A DNA stretch of 64,000 bases from Allochromatium warmingii. Its GTDB lineage: Bacteria; Pseudomonadota; Gammaproteobacteria; Chromatiales; Chromatiaceae. The stretch lies in assembly GCF_900107145.1 (NCBI RefSeq), contig NZ_FNOW01000007.1, positions 1 to 64,000 of the forward strand. Reading direction: 5' to 3'. The notes beneath the pieces are model-generated. The model searched no databases, was not told where the DNA came from, and saw nothing but the letters and a program-made list of their open reading frames with translations. Made by a program: the position numbers and the translations under genes. Below are positions 45,430 through 56,127 of this stretch, piece by piece. The first letter of the stretch is position 1. Each line of letters starts with the position of its first letter.

Positions 45430-45525
45430 CCTGAACCGCCCGCATCCCACCGGCGCAGCGGCGCTGACGGCGCGACCGCCAGTGACTGTGATACCGCCCA
45501 TTGAACACCAAATATTGATGACGCC

Positions 45526-46563
45526 ATGAGTTTATCGATCCACACCCCTGCTGATGCTGACGCGGATGCCGCCCCTGCGCCGGAGTCGCTCCCCAGTCCG
45601 GGGAGTCATCTGCGGGCGTTGCGCGAGGCGCGAAAACTCGACATCGAGCGCGTGGCCGCACAGTTGCATCTTCAGCATGCGGTCGTGGAGGCGATTGAGG
45701 GCGATCAGTACGACGCCCTGCCCGCGCCGGTGTTCGTGGTCGGCTATCTCAAAAATTATGCCCGCTTGCTCGGGGCCGATCCGACGCCAATTCTCGACGC
45801 CTATCGCCGTCTCTCCCCGCCGCGTGAATTGACCTTGACTCCCGCTTTGACGCCGCCGGATATGCCGCACTCGTTCGGGTCAAGCGGACGCTGGATTTGG
45901 CTGTTCGGTGTGGTGTTGCTGGGAGTGATTATCGGCGCGGCGACGCTGTGGATTCGTGCTCAGACGGCCGCCGAGCAAGCAAGCGATGTGCTCTCGCTCT
46001 CGACGCAAACTGATGCAGCAGCGAATACAGCCGCTGCCTCGGAGACGGAGACGGTGCAGGCCGCGCCGCCGGAGAGCATTCCACTGCGCAATACGCCCGC
46101 GCCAGCCACCGCTGCGACCGAGACGCCCGCGTTGACACCAACGGCTGCCGCCGTGCCCGCGCCAGTTGAAACCCTCGTTGCGGCAACGACCCTGGCTAAG
46201 GTGCCGAGTCAACCCGCCGCGCTGGTTGATGAGGAACGCGACGCCGATCAGGAGGACGCCGATCCGCCCGATAAAAAACCTGCCGCTGAGACGGCGGCAC
46301 CGCCGCCCACCTCAACAGAAGTCGTGCTGGAGTTTGTCGGCACCTCGTGGGTTGATGTGCGGGCCGCCAATGGACGGGTTGTGCTCAACGGCGAGATGCG
46401 CTCCGGCGACCGGCGCGTGCTGGAAGGTGAGCCGCCCTACAAATTTGTCATCGGCAATGCCGCTGCCACCCAACTGACCATCGGCGGGCGACCCTTTGAT
46501 CTCAAACGCCGCGCTCAGGGCAATGTTGCCCGCTTTGCGCTTGATCCAAAATCGTTTGAATAA
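45526..46563 (+). CDS. rodZ: Cytoskeletal regulator RodZ
   Basis: 345 residues. The N-terminal helix-turn-helix (GSHLRALREARKLDIERVAAQLHLQHAVVEAIEGDQYDALPAPVFVVGYLKNYARLLG) binds MreB in the cytoplasm. One membrane helix (WIWLFGVVLLGVIIGAATLWI) follows. Then a long Ala/Pro/Thr linker leads to the periplasmic DUF4115 domain (EVVLEFVGTSWVDVRAANGRVVLNGEM, then FVIGNAAATQLTIGGRPFDL). It helps maintain rod shape. ispG, usually next, is missing, and hisS follows directly. Confidence 0.92.
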   Translation: MSLSIHTPADADADAAPAPESLPSPGSHLRALREARKLDIERVAAQLHLQHAVVEAIEGDQYDALPAPVFVVGYLKNYARLLGADPTPILDAYRRLSPPRELTLTPALTPPDMPHSFGSSGRWIWLFGVVLLGVIIGAATLWIRAQTAAEQASDVLSLSTQTDAAANTAAASETETVQAAPPESIPLRNTPAPATAATETPALTPTAAAVPAPVETLVAATTLAKVPSQPAALVDEERDADQEDADPPDKKPAAETAAPPPTSTEVVLEFVGTSWVDVRAANGRVVLNGEMRSGDRRVLEGEPPYKFVIGNAAATQLTIGGRPFDLKRRAQGNVARFALDPKSFE

Positions 46564-46631
46564 GCCGGACTGTTGCCAAGCTTCGATCCGCCGCCCGCCC
46601 GTATCTGCTCTGATTCCAACCGCCCTGATCC

Positions 46632-47894
46632 ATGCGTAAACACATCCAAGCCATTCGTGGCATGAACGATATTCTGCCCGAGCGTCTCGCCCTGTGGCAG
46701 CAGATCGAACACACCGCCCGCGCCGTGCTGGCCAGCTATGGTTACAGCGAAATTCGTACCCCAATCGTCGAAGTGACTGAGCTTTTTAAACGCTCCATCG
46801 GTGAAGTGACCGATATTGTCGAAAAAGAGATGTACAGCTTTGCCGACCGGCATGGCGATAGCCTCAGCCTGCGCCCCGAGGGGACGGCAAGCTGTGTGCG
46901 AGCGGCGATTGAGCACGGCTTGCTGACGCAACCGCAGCGGCTCTGGTATCAGGGGCCGATGTTTCGCTACGAACGCCCGCAGCGCGGACGCTATCGTCAG
47001 TTTCATCAGATCGGCGTTGAAGTCTTTGGGCTGACCGGGCCGGATATCGACATTGAGGTGATTTTGCTCACAGCGCGACTGTGGCAGCGACTGGGATTGA
47101 GCGGATTTCGTTTAGAAATCAACACGCTCGGCGACAGTGCCGAGCGTCAGCTCTATCGTGAACAGTTGGTCGCCTATCTCCAATCCCGCGCCGATCAGCT
47201 TGACGCTGACAGCCAGCGCCGCCTGAGCACCAATCCACTGCGCATTCTTGACTCCAAGCATCCCGAAACTCAGCGCCTGCTGGCGGATGCGCCGCGTCTG
47301 CTCGACGTGCTCGGCAGCGAAACCCGCGCTCATTTTGAGCGGCTGTGCGCCGGACTCGATGCGGCCGGGGTGCGCTATCAGATCAATCCGCGTCTGGTGC
47401 GCGGACTGGATTATTACAACCGCACTGTGTTCGAGTGGATCACCGATGATCTCGGCGCACAGGGGACGGTGTGTGCCGGTGGGCGCTATGATGGGCTGGT
47501 CGAGCAACTCGGCGGACGTGCGACCCCAGCGGTCGGCTTTGCGCTGGGTTTAGAGCGGCTGGTTGAGATTTTGGAGCAATCCGGTTTTACGGCGGCTCCG
47601 GCGCTGGATGTCTATCTGGTGGCGGTCGGCGAACGCGCTGAATTGGCAGCTCCGGCACTGGCCGAGCGGCTGCGCGATGCGCTGCCGAATTTACGGATGC
47701 AATGTCACTGTGGCGGCGGCAGTTTTAAGAGCCAGTTCAAAAAGGCTGATAAAAGCGGCGCACGCTTCGCCCTGATTCTCGGCGATGATGAACTCGACCG
47801 CGCCGTGATTGGCGTTAAAGATCTGCGCGGTGACTCAGAACAAGGCACGCCGTCGCAAGCCGAGCTGGCGTCGTATCTCGCCGCCCGGCTTTAG
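46632..47894 (+). CDS. hisS: Histidyl-tRNA synthetase
   Basis: A 420-residue class II synthetase charging tRNA-His. Motif 1 is near [30 protein letters not shown], motif 2 is [30 protein letters not shown], and motif 3 is [14 protein letters not shown]. The His-specific loops are [15 protein letters not shown] and [17 protein letters not shown]. The C-terminal anticodon-binding domain has [38 protein letters not shown]. Length is as expected. Confidence 0.97.
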   Translation: MRKHIQAIRGMNDILPERLALWQQIEHTARAVLASYGYSEIRTPIVEVTELFKRSIGEVTDIVEKEMYSFADRHGDSLSLRPEGTASCVRAAIEHGLLTQPQRLWYQGPMFRYERPQRGRYRQFHQIGVEVFGLTGPDIDIEVILLTARLWQRLGLSGFRLEINTLGDSAERQLYREQLVAYLQSRADQLDADSQRRLSTNPLRILDSKHPETQRLLADAPRLLDVLGSETRAHFERLCAGLDAAGVRYQINPRLVRGLDYYNRTVFEWITDDLGAQGTVCAGGRYDGLVEQLGGRATPAVGFALGLERLVEILEQSGFTAAPALDVYLVAVGERAELAAPALAERLRDALPNLRMQCHCGGGSFKSQFKKADKSGARFALILGDDELDRAVIGVKDLRGDSEQGTPSQAELASYLAARL

Positions 47895-47921
47895 CCCTAA
47901 CTGTATTGAACGGAGACTGGT

Positions 47922-48548
47922 GTGAGCTACGAAACCGACGACGAAAAAGTCGAAGCCATCAAAACTTGGTGGAAACAGAATGGTCTGTCGATCCTCGCCG
48001 GGGCGCTGGTTGGCTTGGGCGGCATCTGGGGCTGGCGGCTGTGGCTCAATTATCAAGACAGCACCGCGATGCACGCCTCGACCGTATTTGAGCAACTGAT
48101 GCTCGATGCCGGTGACCATAAAACCGACGCTGTGACTCAGCAGGCGGCGACACTGCATGATGACTTTGCCGCCACGCCCTACGCGGCACTAGGCGCATTG
48201 GTCGCGGCCAAAGCCTTGCACGAAGCTGGGCAACACGACGCGGCGCTGACGGCGCTGCAACAGGCGATTGACACCGCGCCCGATCCAGCGATTGCGCACG
48301 TCGCCGCGTTACGCTTGGCGCGGTTGCAGTTAGCCGCGCAACAGCTTGATGCGGCGGCGAAAACGCTCGCACAGTACGATGTCAGCCCGGCGTTTGCCGC
48401 TGAATTTGCCGCCGTGCGCGGTGATTTAGCGACGGTGCGCGGCGATCTGGATGCCGCCCGCGCCGCCTATCAACGCGCCATTGAGCTGGGTAGTAGCCTG
48501 TCATCGCTGATTCGTCTCAAGCTCGATAACCTGCCTGCTGCCGGTTAG
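47922..48548 (+). CDS. yfgM: YfgM-type ancillary SecYEG translocon subunit
   Basis: 208 residues, GTG start at 47922. MSYETDDEKVEAIKTWWKQNGLSILAGALVGLGGIWGWRLW gives the cytoplasmic tail and single membrane helix typical of YfgM. The periplasmic part is TPR-like and Ala-rich. In E. coli it works with PpiD at the translocon and helps control RcsB. The neighbours hisS and bamB are the conserved context. Confidence 0.92.
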   Translation: MSYETDDEKVEAIKTWWKQNGLSILAGALVGLGGIWGWRLWLNYQDSTAMHASTVFEQLMLDAGDHKTDAVTQQAATLHDDFAATPYAALGALVAAKALHEAGQHDAALTALQQAIDTAPDPAIAHVAALRLARLQLAAQQLDAAAKTLAQYDVSPAFAAEFAAVRGDLATVRGDLDAARAAYQRAIELGSSLSSLIRLKLDNLPAAG

Positions 48549-48578
48549 CCGACGATCACGGGTAACGGACACATATCC

Positions 48579-49871
48579 ATGAATAGCGTGCGCGTTGGAT
48601 CGGTGCTGGTACGACTCAGCTTAGTGGTGCTGCTGACGCAGACGCTGGTCGGCTGCGGTGGCGGTGGGCTGTTTGGGTTGGGCAAGGACGACGATCCCAT
48701 GCCGCCGTCGCCGCTACCGACAGTTGCGCCGACGGTGACGCTCAATCTGCTCTGGTCACAGCGCCCGACACGCGGGACAGATGGGCGACAACTGGCGCTG
48801 GTGCCGGCGCTGGCGGCCGGGCGGCTGTATGTCGCCGATGCGCGAGGCCTCATCGTCGCGCTGGCGGCAGATTCGGGGCGCGAACTGTGGCGACGTGACA
48901 CCGGTTTAGCATTCAGTGGCGGGCCAGCGGTGCAGGGCGAGCGGCTGGCGCTCGGCACCAGTCAGGGCGAATTGATCGCGCTTTCCACCCAAGATGGCCG
49001 CGAACTGTGGCGCACGCCGTTGGGGAGCGAAGTGCTGGCGCAGCCGCGCTGGGAATCGGCGGAACGGCTGATCGTCCATACACTCGATGACAGTGTATTC
49101 AGCTTGAATCCAGCAACCGGTCAAGTGCAGTGGCGCGTAACCTATCCGCCGCCGGTGCTGACCCTGCGCGGCAGTAGCACGCCGGCGCTGACTGATAGCG
49201 GCATTATCGTCGGGCTATCGGGCGGCAAGCTGGTAAAACTCGATCCGGCTGATGGTCTGCCGCTGTGGGAAGTGATCGTGACGCGACCGCGTGGCCGTTC
49301 CGAGCTGGCGCGGATTGCCGATCTCGACGCCGATCCGATTGTTATTGATTCAACCGTGTATGTCGGCGCATACAATGGCGATCTGGCCGCCGTAGACATG
49401 CAGCAGGGCGAGGTGTTATGGCGACGTGAACTGTCGGCTCATGCCGGACTCGCCGCCGATGATGCCGGACTCTATGTGACCGATTCCGAAGATCAAGTCT
49501 GGGGCGCGGAACGCAGCGACGGTGCGGGTCGCTGGAAACAAGATCAACTGCGCTATCGCCGACTCACTGCGCCGGAACGCCTCGGCGATTGGCTCATCGT
49601 CGGTGATTTTGAAGGCTATCTGCATCTGCTCGATAAACACGATGGGCGACTTGTCGGGCGCACGCGCTTGACCAAAGCCAGCCTCAGCGCCCGCCCGCTG
49701 GTTGTCGGCAATCGTGTGTATGTCTACGCTGAAGATGGCACGCTGGCCGCGTTGACTGCTGCACCGACGATGACCCAACCGGCGGCCTCGCCACCGGCCC
49801 CAAAACCCAACCCGCACGCAACCGTTACACCCAAACCGACACCGCCCGCCACCACTCAAGGGAAACGCTGA
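48579..49871 (+). CDS. bamB: Outer-membrane assembly lipoprotein BamB
   Basis: A 430-residue beta-propeller lipoprotein of the BAM complex that inserts beta-barrel proteins in the outer membrane. The lipobox is LVGC in [19 protein letters not shown]-like blades include [49 protein letters not shown] and [19 protein letters not shown]. After the propeller is a 35-residue Pro/Thr-rich tail ([20 protein letters not shown]) that standard BamB lacks. Six bp before der. Confidence 0.94.
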   Translation: MNSVRVGSVLVRLSLVVLLTQTLVGCGGGGLFGLGKDDDPMPPSPLPTVAPTVTLNLLWSQRPTRGTDGRQLALVPALAAGRLYVADARGLIVALAADSGRELWRRDTGLAFSGGPAVQGERLALGTSQGELIALSTQDGRELWRTPLGSEVLAQPRWESAERLIVHTLDDSVFSLNPATGQVQWRVTYPPPVLTLRGSSTPALTDSGIIVGLSGGKLVKLDPADGLPLWEVIVTRPRGRSELARIADLDADPIVIDSTVYVGAYNGDLAAVDMQQGEVLWRRELSAHAGLAADDAGLYVTDSEDQVWGAERSDGAGRWKQDQLRYRRLTAPERLGDWLIVGDFEGYLHLLDKHDGRLVGRTRLTKASLSARPLVVGNRVYVYAEDGTLAALTAAPTMTQPAASPPAPKPNPHATVTPKPTPPATTQGKR

Positions 49872-49876
49872 TCTGT

Positions 49877-51280
49877 ATGTTGCCCGTCATCACTCTGATC
49901 GGCCGTCCCAATGTCGGCAAATCGACGCTGTTTAATCGCCTCACGCGCACCCGCGATGCGCTGGTTGCGGACTTTCCGGGCCTGACCCGCGACCGTCAAT
50001 ACGGTATCGGGCGCATCGGGCCGCGTCCCTACATCATCGTCGATACCGGCGGCATCGGCACCGCCGCTGAGGGCGTTGAAGCCCTGATGGAACGCCAAGT
50101 GCAACGCGCCATTGCCGAGGCCGATCATCTGCTGTTTTTGGTCGATACCCGCGACGGCTGCACACCGGACGATCTCGACATCGCGCAGCGTCTGCGCCGT
50201 CTCGGCAAGCCGATCACGCTGGTTGTCAACAAAAGCGATACGACTGATCCGACGCTGGCTGTGACGGACTTTCATCAGCTCGGATTAGGTGAACCTTGGG
50301 CGGCTTCGGCGACGCAAGGGCTAGGCGTGCGCCCGCTGATCGAGCAGGTATTTGCGCAGTTGCCCGAAGCTGAGGACAGCGATGCACCGGACAGCGACGA
50401 CGGGCGGATCAAGGTCGCGGTGGTTGGGCGGCCCAATGCCGGCAAATCAACGCTCATCAATCGGCTGCTCGGTGAAGAACGGGTCGTGACCTTCGACAGT
50501 CCGGGCACCACCCGCGATAGCATTTTTATTCCGTTCGAGCGCCCGGGCCACGCGCAGCGTTACACCCTGATTGATACCGCTGGATTGCGGCGGCGCTCGC
50601 GGGTCAATGACCCCATCGAAAAATTCAGCGTCATCAAAACCCTGCAAGCGATTGAAGCGGCCAATGTCATCATTTTGGTGATTGACGCACACGAGGGCAT
50701 CGGCGAGCAGGATGCGACGCTGGCCGGACACATTATCGACAGCGGGCGGGCGCTGGTGGTGGCGATTAACAAATGGGATGGTCTCGACCCCGATGCGCGG
50801 AATCGCGTGCGCGATCAATTTATGCGCAAGCTGGCGTTTCTCGATTTTGCCAAGCTGCACCGCGTCTCGGCGCTCTATGGCAGTGGTGTTGGGCATCTGC
50901 TCGATGATGTCGATTTGGCCTATGCCAATGCGACCCGCGATCTATCGACACCGGAATTGACACGCCTGCTGGAAGCGGCGGTGATCGAACATCAGCCACC
51001 ACTGGTGCATGGGCGACGCATCAAACTGCGCTACGCCCATCAGGGCGGACGCAATCCGCCGATCATTGTGATTCACGGCAATCAAACGGATGTGGTGCCC
51101 GAAACCTATAAACGCTATTTAATCAATCGCTTCCGCAAAGAACTCGACTTGCTGGGCACGCCGCTCCGCTTGGAATTCAAAAGCGGTACCAATCCCTATC
51201 AGGGCAAGCGCAATATTCTCACGGCGCGGCAGATTGCCAAAAAGCAGCGGTTGAAGAAATTTACCCAGCGGAAATCGTGA
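49877..51280 (+). CDS. der: Ribosome assembly GTPase Der
   Basis: 467 residues with two tandem GTPase domains and a KH-like end, needed for 50S assembly. Domain 1 has [41 protein letters not shown] and NKSD. Domain 2 has [42 protein letters not shown] and NKWD. The C-terminus has [22 protein letters not shown] and ends basic. The gene closes the pilF-der run. Confidence 0.97.
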   Translation: MLPVITLIGRPNVGKSTLFNRLTRTRDALVADFPGLTRDRQYGIGRIGPRPYIIVDTGGIGTAAEGVEALMERQVQRAIAEADHLLFLVDTRDGCTPDDLDIAQRLRRLGKPITLVVNKSDTTDPTLAVTDFHQLGLGEPWAASATQGLGVRPLIEQVFAQLPEAEDSDAPDSDDGRIKVAVVGRPNAGKSTLINRLLGEERVVTFDSPGTTRDSIFIPFERPGHAQRYTLIDTAGLRRRSRVNDPIEKFSVIKTLQAIEAANVIILVIDAHEGIGEQDATLAGHIIDSGRALVVAINKWDGLDPDARNRVRDQFMRKLAFLDFAKLHRVSALYGSGVGHLLDDVDLAYANATRDLSTPELTRLLEAAVIEHQPPLVHGRRIKLRYAHQGGRNPPIIVIHGNQTDVVPETYKRYLINRFRKELDLLGTPLRLEFKSGTNPYQGKRNILTARQIAKKQRLKKFTQRKS

Positions 51281-51295
51281 GGTTGTGAGCGGCCG

Positions 51296-51316
51296 GTCGC
51301 TGCAAGCTGGCCGCTC
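51296..51316 (-). repeat. CAGCNNN heptanucleotide array, locus 3
   Basis: On the minus strand, GAGCGGC, CAGCTTG, CAGCGAC, then a degenerate CGGCCGC. It lies in the 39-bp gap between convergent der and metZ. The clean units number two, so this is the weakest of the four loci. Confidence 0.6.
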
Positions 51317-51319
51317 TAA

Positions 51320-52576
51320 CTAACCCAATCCCCGCGCTAAATCCGCCTGAATATCTGCTGGCGCTTCCAAACCGACCGCGACCCGAATCAACCCCTCGCT
51401 GATCCCCACCGCATCGCGTTGCTCAGGTGTCAAACGCCCGTGCGTTGTCGTGGCCGGATGGGTGATCGTCGTCTTGACATCGCCCAGATTGGCCGTGATC
51501 GACAGCAGCCGCGTCGCGTCAATCACCCGCCACGCTGCCGCCCGTCCGCCACGCACCCGAAACGCGACAATCGCACCACCCGTGCGCTGTTGCGTGCCGA
51601 CAAGCTGATGCTGCGGATGGTCAGCCAATCCCGGGTAATACACCTGCTCAACCGCCGGTTGCTGAGTCAGCCAGATTGCCAAATCCGCCGCCGCCCGCGA
51701 CTGCGCGAGCAACCGCAGTTCGAGCGTTTCCAGCCCCTTGAGAAACACCCACGCATTAAACGGACTGAGCGTCGGCCCGGTCGTGCGCAACACGCCGTAG
51801 ACTTCCTCGCCGACCAGCTTGCGATCACCGACCACCGCCCCGCCGACACAGCGCCCCTGACCATCGAGATATTTAGTCGCCGAATGCACCACAATATCCG
51901 CGCCCAATGCAAGCGGACGTTGCAGCGCCGGCGTGCAAAAGCAATTATCAACCACCAATCGCGCATCATAGCGGTGCGCGATTGCTGCCAACGCCTGTAA
52001 ATCAACCATTTCGGTGAGCGGATTAGAGGGCGTTTCGCAAAACAATAAACGGATGCGACGCTCGGTGTCGCGTTCCAATGCGGCTTCCCACGCCATTAAA
52101 TCACTCAGCGGCACATAGTCGGTTTCGATCCCACAGCGCGTCAGATATTTATCAAACAGCATGGTCGTGCTGCCGAATAAACTGCGGGCAGCTAGTATCC
52201 GATCACCGCTTTTGAGTAATCCAAGACAGACCGCTAAAATCGCTGACATGCCGGATGCGGTTGCAACGCAGGATTCACCGCCTTCTAATACCGCAAGCCG
52301 TTCTTCAAATGCCCGCACCGTCGGATTAGTAAAGCGCGAATAAATATTACCCGCCTGTTCACCAGAAAATCGCGCCGCTGCTTCGGCGGCGCTGGAAAAG
52401 ACAAAGCTTGAGGTGGCAAAAATTGGTTCGCTATGCTCGCCTTCCGCCGTGCGCTGATGGCCGGTGCGAATCGCACGGGTCGCAAAACCGAGCGCCTCGG
52501 CCTCGGAATCAATTGGAGTTGTGGAGATCAAGGGTGCTCTCGCTCTGGGCAGTGCGCTGCTCTTTCGCCCCATCAT
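51320..52576 (-). CDS. metZ: O-succinylhomoserine sulfhydrylase (MetZ)
   Basis: A PLP enzyme of the Cys/Met metabolism family that makes homocysteine from O-succinylhomoserine and sulfide. Motifs are [69 protein letters not shown] (PLP Lys in SATKY) and [30 protein letters not shown]. From the ATG at 52576 it has 418 residues, but this overlaps purF by 68 bp. A TTG at 52531 with GAGAG upstream gives 403 residues and a 23-bp overlap, and may be the real start. purF-metZ order is usual. Confidence 0.93.
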   Translation of the reverse strand: MMGRKSSALPRARAPLISTTPIDSEAEALGFATRAIRTGHQRTAEGEHSEPIFATSSFVFSSAAEAAARFSGEQAGNIYSRFTNPTVRAFEERLAVLEGGESCVATASGMSAILAVCLGLLKSGDRILAARSLFGSTTMLFDKYLTRCGIETDYVPLSDLMAWEAALERDTERRIRLLFCETPSNPLTEMVDLQALAAIAHRYDARLVVDNCFCTPALQRPLALGADIVVHSATKYLDGQGRCVGGAVVGDRKLVGEEVYGVLRTTGPTLSPFNAWVFLKGLETLELRLLAQSRAAADLAIWLTQQPAVEQVYYPGLADHPQHQLVGTQQRTGGAIVAFRVRGGRAAAWRVIDATRLLSITANLGDVKTTITHPATTTHGRLTPEQRDAVGISEGLIRVAVGLEAPADIQADLARGLG

Positions 52577-54023
52577 TGCGGCGATTTTCGAGCGCTTGGA
52601 GATAATCGGGCGTCACATCACCCGTGACATACTGACCATCAAACACCGAGGTATCAAATCGATCAACATAGGATTTGCCTTTTTTCTGTACCGCTTCAAT
52701 TAAATCAGCTAAATCCTGAAAGATTAACCCATCAGTGCCGAGTTCGCGGGCGACTTCTTCTTCGGTGCGACCGTGAGCAATCAATTCGCTGGCCGCTGGC
52801 ATATCAATACCATAAACATTCGGAAATCGCACTGGCGGGGCCGCTGAAGCAAAATAGACGCGCTTGGCTCCTGCATCGCGGGCCATTTGAATAATTTGCT
52901 GTGAAGTTGTGCCGCGCACAATCGAATCATCGACTAACAGCACATTCTTTTTGCGAAATTCTAAATCAATCGCATTGAGTTTTTGACGCACCGATTTTTT
53001 CCGAACTTTTTGTCCGGGCATAATAAAGGTGCGACCGATATAGCGATTTTTAATAAACCCCTCGGCATAATGTACGCCAAGCTGATTCGCTAATTGCAAG
53101 GCAGCGGTGCGGCTGGTATCGGGAATCGGAATCACAACATCAATATCATGATCTGACCATTCGCGTTTGATTTTTGCTGCCAGCTTTTTTCCCATTCGAG
53201 AACGCGCTTTATGTACTGAAATATTATCAATAATTGAATCAGGGCGTGCAAAATAGACAAATTCAAAAATACAGGGCGACAGCAATGCGTTCGTGGCACA
53301 TTGGCGCGTATGTAATTGACCATCGACGGTAATCAATACGGTTTCGCCCGGTGCGACATCAGCGATCAATTCAAACCCACTGGTATCGAGCGCGACGCTT
53401 TCGGAAGCGATCATATATTCGCAGCCTTCATGCGTTTCGCGCCGACCATATACCAATGGGCGAATACCAAACGGATCGCGGAAGCCGAATAAACCAAAGC
53501 CCGGAATCATCGCAACAGCGGCATAGCCACCACGACAGCGCCGATGCACACCAGCGACAGCGCGAAAAATATCCTGCTCATCAATCCGCAAGCGGCCTTG
53601 TACCTGTAATTCATGCGCGAGAATATTGAGCAGAATTTCTGAATCAGATTCGGTATTCAGATGGCGCAAATCTTCAACAATTAGATCGCGCTTCAGTTCG
53701 CCAGCATTGGTCAAATTGCCATTGTGCGCGAGCACAATGCCATGCGGTGAATTGACATAAAACGGCTGGGCCTCGGCCGAACTCGACGCGCCAGCGGTCG
53801 GATAGCGCACATGGCCGACACCCATCGCGCCGCGCAATCGCTGCATGTGCTTGTTTTGAAAAACATCGCGCGCCAGCCCGTTGTCTTTGCGCAGATGCAG
53901 TTTGCCGCCTTCGCAGGTGACAATGCCGGCGGCATCCTGACCGCGATGTTGCAGGACGAGCAGCGCGTCATACAGGGATTGATTGACCGGCGTTTGGCCA
54001 ACGATGCCAACGATTCCACACAT
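52509..54023 (-). CDS. purF: Amidophosphoribosyltransferase
   Basis: A 504-residue enzyme for the first step of purine synthesis. The Ntn glutaminase nucleophile is Cys2 (MCGIVGIVG). Other glutaminase motifs are GHVRYPTAG and [10 protein letters not shown]. The PRPP-binding domain has [38 protein letters not shown] and [19 protein letters not shown]. The C-terminus past LENRRND is a short unconserved tail that overlaps metZ. cvpA, usually upstream, is absent; a TetR gene lies further on. Confidence 0.96.
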   Translation of the reverse strand: MCGIVGIVGQTPVNQSLYDALLVLQHRGQDAAGIVTCEGGKLHLRKDNGLARDVFQNKHMQRLRGAMGVGHVRYPTAGASSSAEAQPFYVNSPHGIVLAHNGNLTNAGELKRDLIVEDLRHLNTESDSEILLNILAHELQVQGRLRIDEQDIFRAVAGVHRRCRGGYAAVAMIPGFGLFGFRDPFGIRPLVYGRRETHEGCEYMIASESVALDTSGFELIADVAPGETVLITVDGQLHTRQCATNALLSPCIFEFVYFARPDSIIDNISVHKARSRMGKKLAAKIKREWSDHDIDVVIPIPDTSRTAALQLANQLGVHYAEGFIKNRYIGRTFIMPGQKVRKKSVRQKLNAIDLEFRKKNVLLVDDSIVRGTTSQQIIQMARDAGAKRVYFASAAPPVRFPNVYGIDMPAASELIAHGRTEEEVARELGTDGLIFQDLADLIEAVQKKGKSYVDRFDTSVFDGQYVTGDVTPDYLQALENRRNDGAKEQRTAQSESTLDLHNSN

Positions 54024-54160
54024 GAAAGAGCCTCGACCACACCGCGACGGGGTGGCGCAAGTGATTAGTAACAGTGCAGAATAACCGAAGCGTACCTATA
54101 GCATCAAGCTATCCGTATCAAGACGGCTGTATGCGCAGGCGAATGCTGTGATTTCAAGAT

Positions 54161-54778
54161 TTAAAGTCGGGCAATTAATAGCTGCAAAGCCGTGCGCAGC
54201 AGCGGTAATAAAACTTCGCGGTCAATAGTCGGATGATTAACAATCCGCACCGCGAGTCCATCAAACAGCGCCATCAATAGCTCAGTCATCGCGGCGGTTT
54301 GCGCACGCTCAGGCGCGGGATGCTGTGCATCTTGAACGCTCCGCAAAACGCCGATTAGACGTTCGCGTTTAATTCGATCTGCTGCTTGCACACTCGCGGC
54401 AACACGCGGATTACGGGCCGCTTCCGCTAAAATTTCTAATTCCAGCGCGGCATTATCGAGATCGGTTTTTTCATAGAATCCGACATCGACGCGATCAATC
54501 AGTGCCTGAAAAATATCTTCAGCTTTTTCAAATTGCTGAACTAACTCTAATGAGCGTTCGAGCTTGCGCTCGATTAACGCGGTGATGATCGCTTCTTTAT
54601 TCGCAAAAAAGTGATAAATATGGCCCGGACTCATGCCGGTTGCGTGCGAAAGCGCGGCAATACTGGTGCCATGAAAACCCGTCCGCGCAAAGCAGATCGC
54701 CGCTGCGTCGAGAATCTGCCGCCGCCGCGCTTGACTGCGTGACGGTTCGGGTTCTGCGGCTGGGCTGGGCTGGGGCAT
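54161..54778 (-). CDS. TetR/AcrR-family repressor
   Basis: 205 residues. The N-terminal DNA-binding domain is RSQARRRQILDAAAICFARTGFHGTSIAALSHATGMSPGHIYHFFANKEAIITALIERK. The C-terminal ligand domain is all-helical and hydrophobic. It is divergent from a membrane-fusion protein gene at 54905, with a shared 126-bp region that holds the inverted repeat at 54843-54858. Regulation of the efflux gene and of itself is therefore likely. Inducer unknown. Confidence 0.9.
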   Translation of the reverse strand: MPQPSPAAEPEPSRSQARRRQILDAAAICFARTGFHGTSIAALSHATGMSPGHIYHFFANKEAIITALIERKLERSLELVQQFEKAEDIFQALIDRVDVGFYEKTDLDNAALELEILAEAARNPRVAASVQAADRIKRERLIGVLRSVQDAQHPAPERAQTAAMTELLMALFDGLAVRIVNHPTIDREVLLPLLRTALQLLIARL

Positions 54779-54842
54779 AGTCGGGGAGGCCTCGGTTGCG
54801 CTTGACGCGATAGTTAGGAGTGACTAGCTTGAGCGTCTAGTA

Positions 54843-54858
54843 TAGAATGATTGTTCTA
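54843..54858. promoter_or_regulatory. Candidate TetR operator
   Basis: TAGAA-TGATTG-TTCTA is a 5-bp inverted repeat in the middle of the divergent promoter region. Further CTAG words flank it (CTAGTATAG, CTAGCAAACCTAG). Position fits a repressor site for both genes. Confidence 0.5.
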
Positions 54859-54904
54859 GCAAACCTAGTTCCCCTGTTATCTAGTTCCCGATTTTGAGGT
54901 TGCG

Positions 54905-56083
54905 ATGGATTCCGTACTTGGTTGGTCACGCATGGTGATTGGAGTGGGCGTACTCATCGCCGCCCTCAGTTTGTTGGGCTGTGAGCGAGCGGCCCCGCCA
55001 GCGGGTGGGCCGAGCGGCCACACAGGGCCAGCGCCGGAAGTCGGGATTATCACGGTGCAGGCGCGGGCGGCGGCGCTGATGACCGAACTGCCCGGACGCA
55101 CGACCTCATATCGGGTCGCCGAGGTGCGGCCGCAGGTCGGCGGGATTATTCAGCAGCGGCTGTTTAAAGAAGGGGCGCTGATTCACGCCGGACAGATGCT
55201 CTATCAGATCGATCCGGCGGTCTATCAGGCGACCTATGATAGTGCGCAGGCGGCGCTGAATCGCTCGCGTGCGACCTTCGAGCGGGCGCAATTGAAGGCT
55301 GAACGCTACGCCAATCTAGTCAAGGTGAAGGCGGTCAGTCAGGAAGATTTCGATGATGCTGAAGCGGCGCTCAAAGAAGCCGCAGCCAGTGTCGCCGTCG
55401 ATGAAGCGGAATTAGCGCGGACGCGGATTGATCTGGATTACACGCGGGTGATGGCCCCGATTGATGGGCGCATCGGGCGCTCGGTGGTCACGCAAGGTGC
55501 GCTGGTCACGGCCAATCAGGAACTGGCGCTGGCGACGATTCAGCAATTGGATCCGATTTACGTCGATCTGACGCAATCGAGTGCGCAACTGTTACGTTTA
55601 CAGCGGGCGCTGGAAGATGGGCGGCTTCAGCGTCCGGCAGATACGCTGCCGCGTGTGACGCTGGTGTTAGAAGATGGCAGTGATTATCCGCTCGCGGGAC
55701 GACTGGAATTTTCCGAGGTGAGCGTCGATCCGGGCACAGGGGCCGTCACCTTGCGGGCCATTATTCCGAATCCCAATCAGGTGCTTCTGCCCGGCATGTT
55801 CGTGCGGGCACGGGTCGAAGAAGGTACACGCCCAGCGGCGATTTTGGTGCCACAGCGCGGCGTGCAGCGTGATCGGCGTGGTCAACCCTATGCGCTGGTG
55901 TTGAATGCGGACGGGGTGGTTGAACAGCGGATGTTGCAGATAGATCGTGCGCTCGGGAGCGATTGGTTAATCAACGATGGCTTGACGGGCGGTGAGCGGT
56001 TGATTATCGACGGCTTGCAGAAGGTGCGGCCGGGCGGTCAGGCCAAGCCGGTGGTGCTGGATGCGCCCTCGGATGGTGCTTGA
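54905..56083 (+). CDS. RND efflux membrane-fusion protein (AcrA-like)
   Basis: 392 residues. The lipobox LLGC (LSLLGCERA) gives an inner-membrane lipoprotein with the mature part in the periplasm. The HlyD/AcrA core is complete: LPGRTTSYRVAEVRPQVGGIIQQRLFKEGALIHAGQMLYQIDPAVYQATYDSAQAAL, the alpha-hairpin ALNRSRATFERAQLKAERYANLVKVKAVSQEDFDDAEAAL, and VMAPIDGRIGRSVVTQGALV. GAGG precedes the ATG. Normally an AcrB-type pump gene follows at once, but here a coiled-coil protein follows, so the pump must be encoded elsewhere or is lost. Confidence 0.92.
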   Translation: MDSVLGWSRMVIGVGVLIAALSLLGCERAAPPAGGPSGHTGPAPEVGIITVQARAAALMTELPGRTTSYRVAEVRPQVGGIIQQRLFKEGALIHAGQMLYQIDPAVYQATYDSAQAALNRSRATFERAQLKAERYANLVKVKAVSQEDFDDAEAALKEAAASVAVDEAELARTRIDLDYTRVMAPIDGRIGRSVVTQGALVTANQELALATIQQLDPIYVDLTQSSAQLLRLQRALEDGRLQRPADTLPRVTLVLEDGSDYPLAGRLEFSEVSVDPGTGAVTLRAIIPNPNQVLLPGMFVRARVEEGTRPAAILVPQRGVQRDRRGQPYALVLNADGVVEQRMLQIDRALGSDWLINDGLTGGERLIIDGLQKVRPGGQAKPVVLDAPSDGA

Positions 56084-56127
56084 AAACCGCGCAACGCGCT
56101 CGCGTTTTCACAGTTGGAGAGTCCCAC

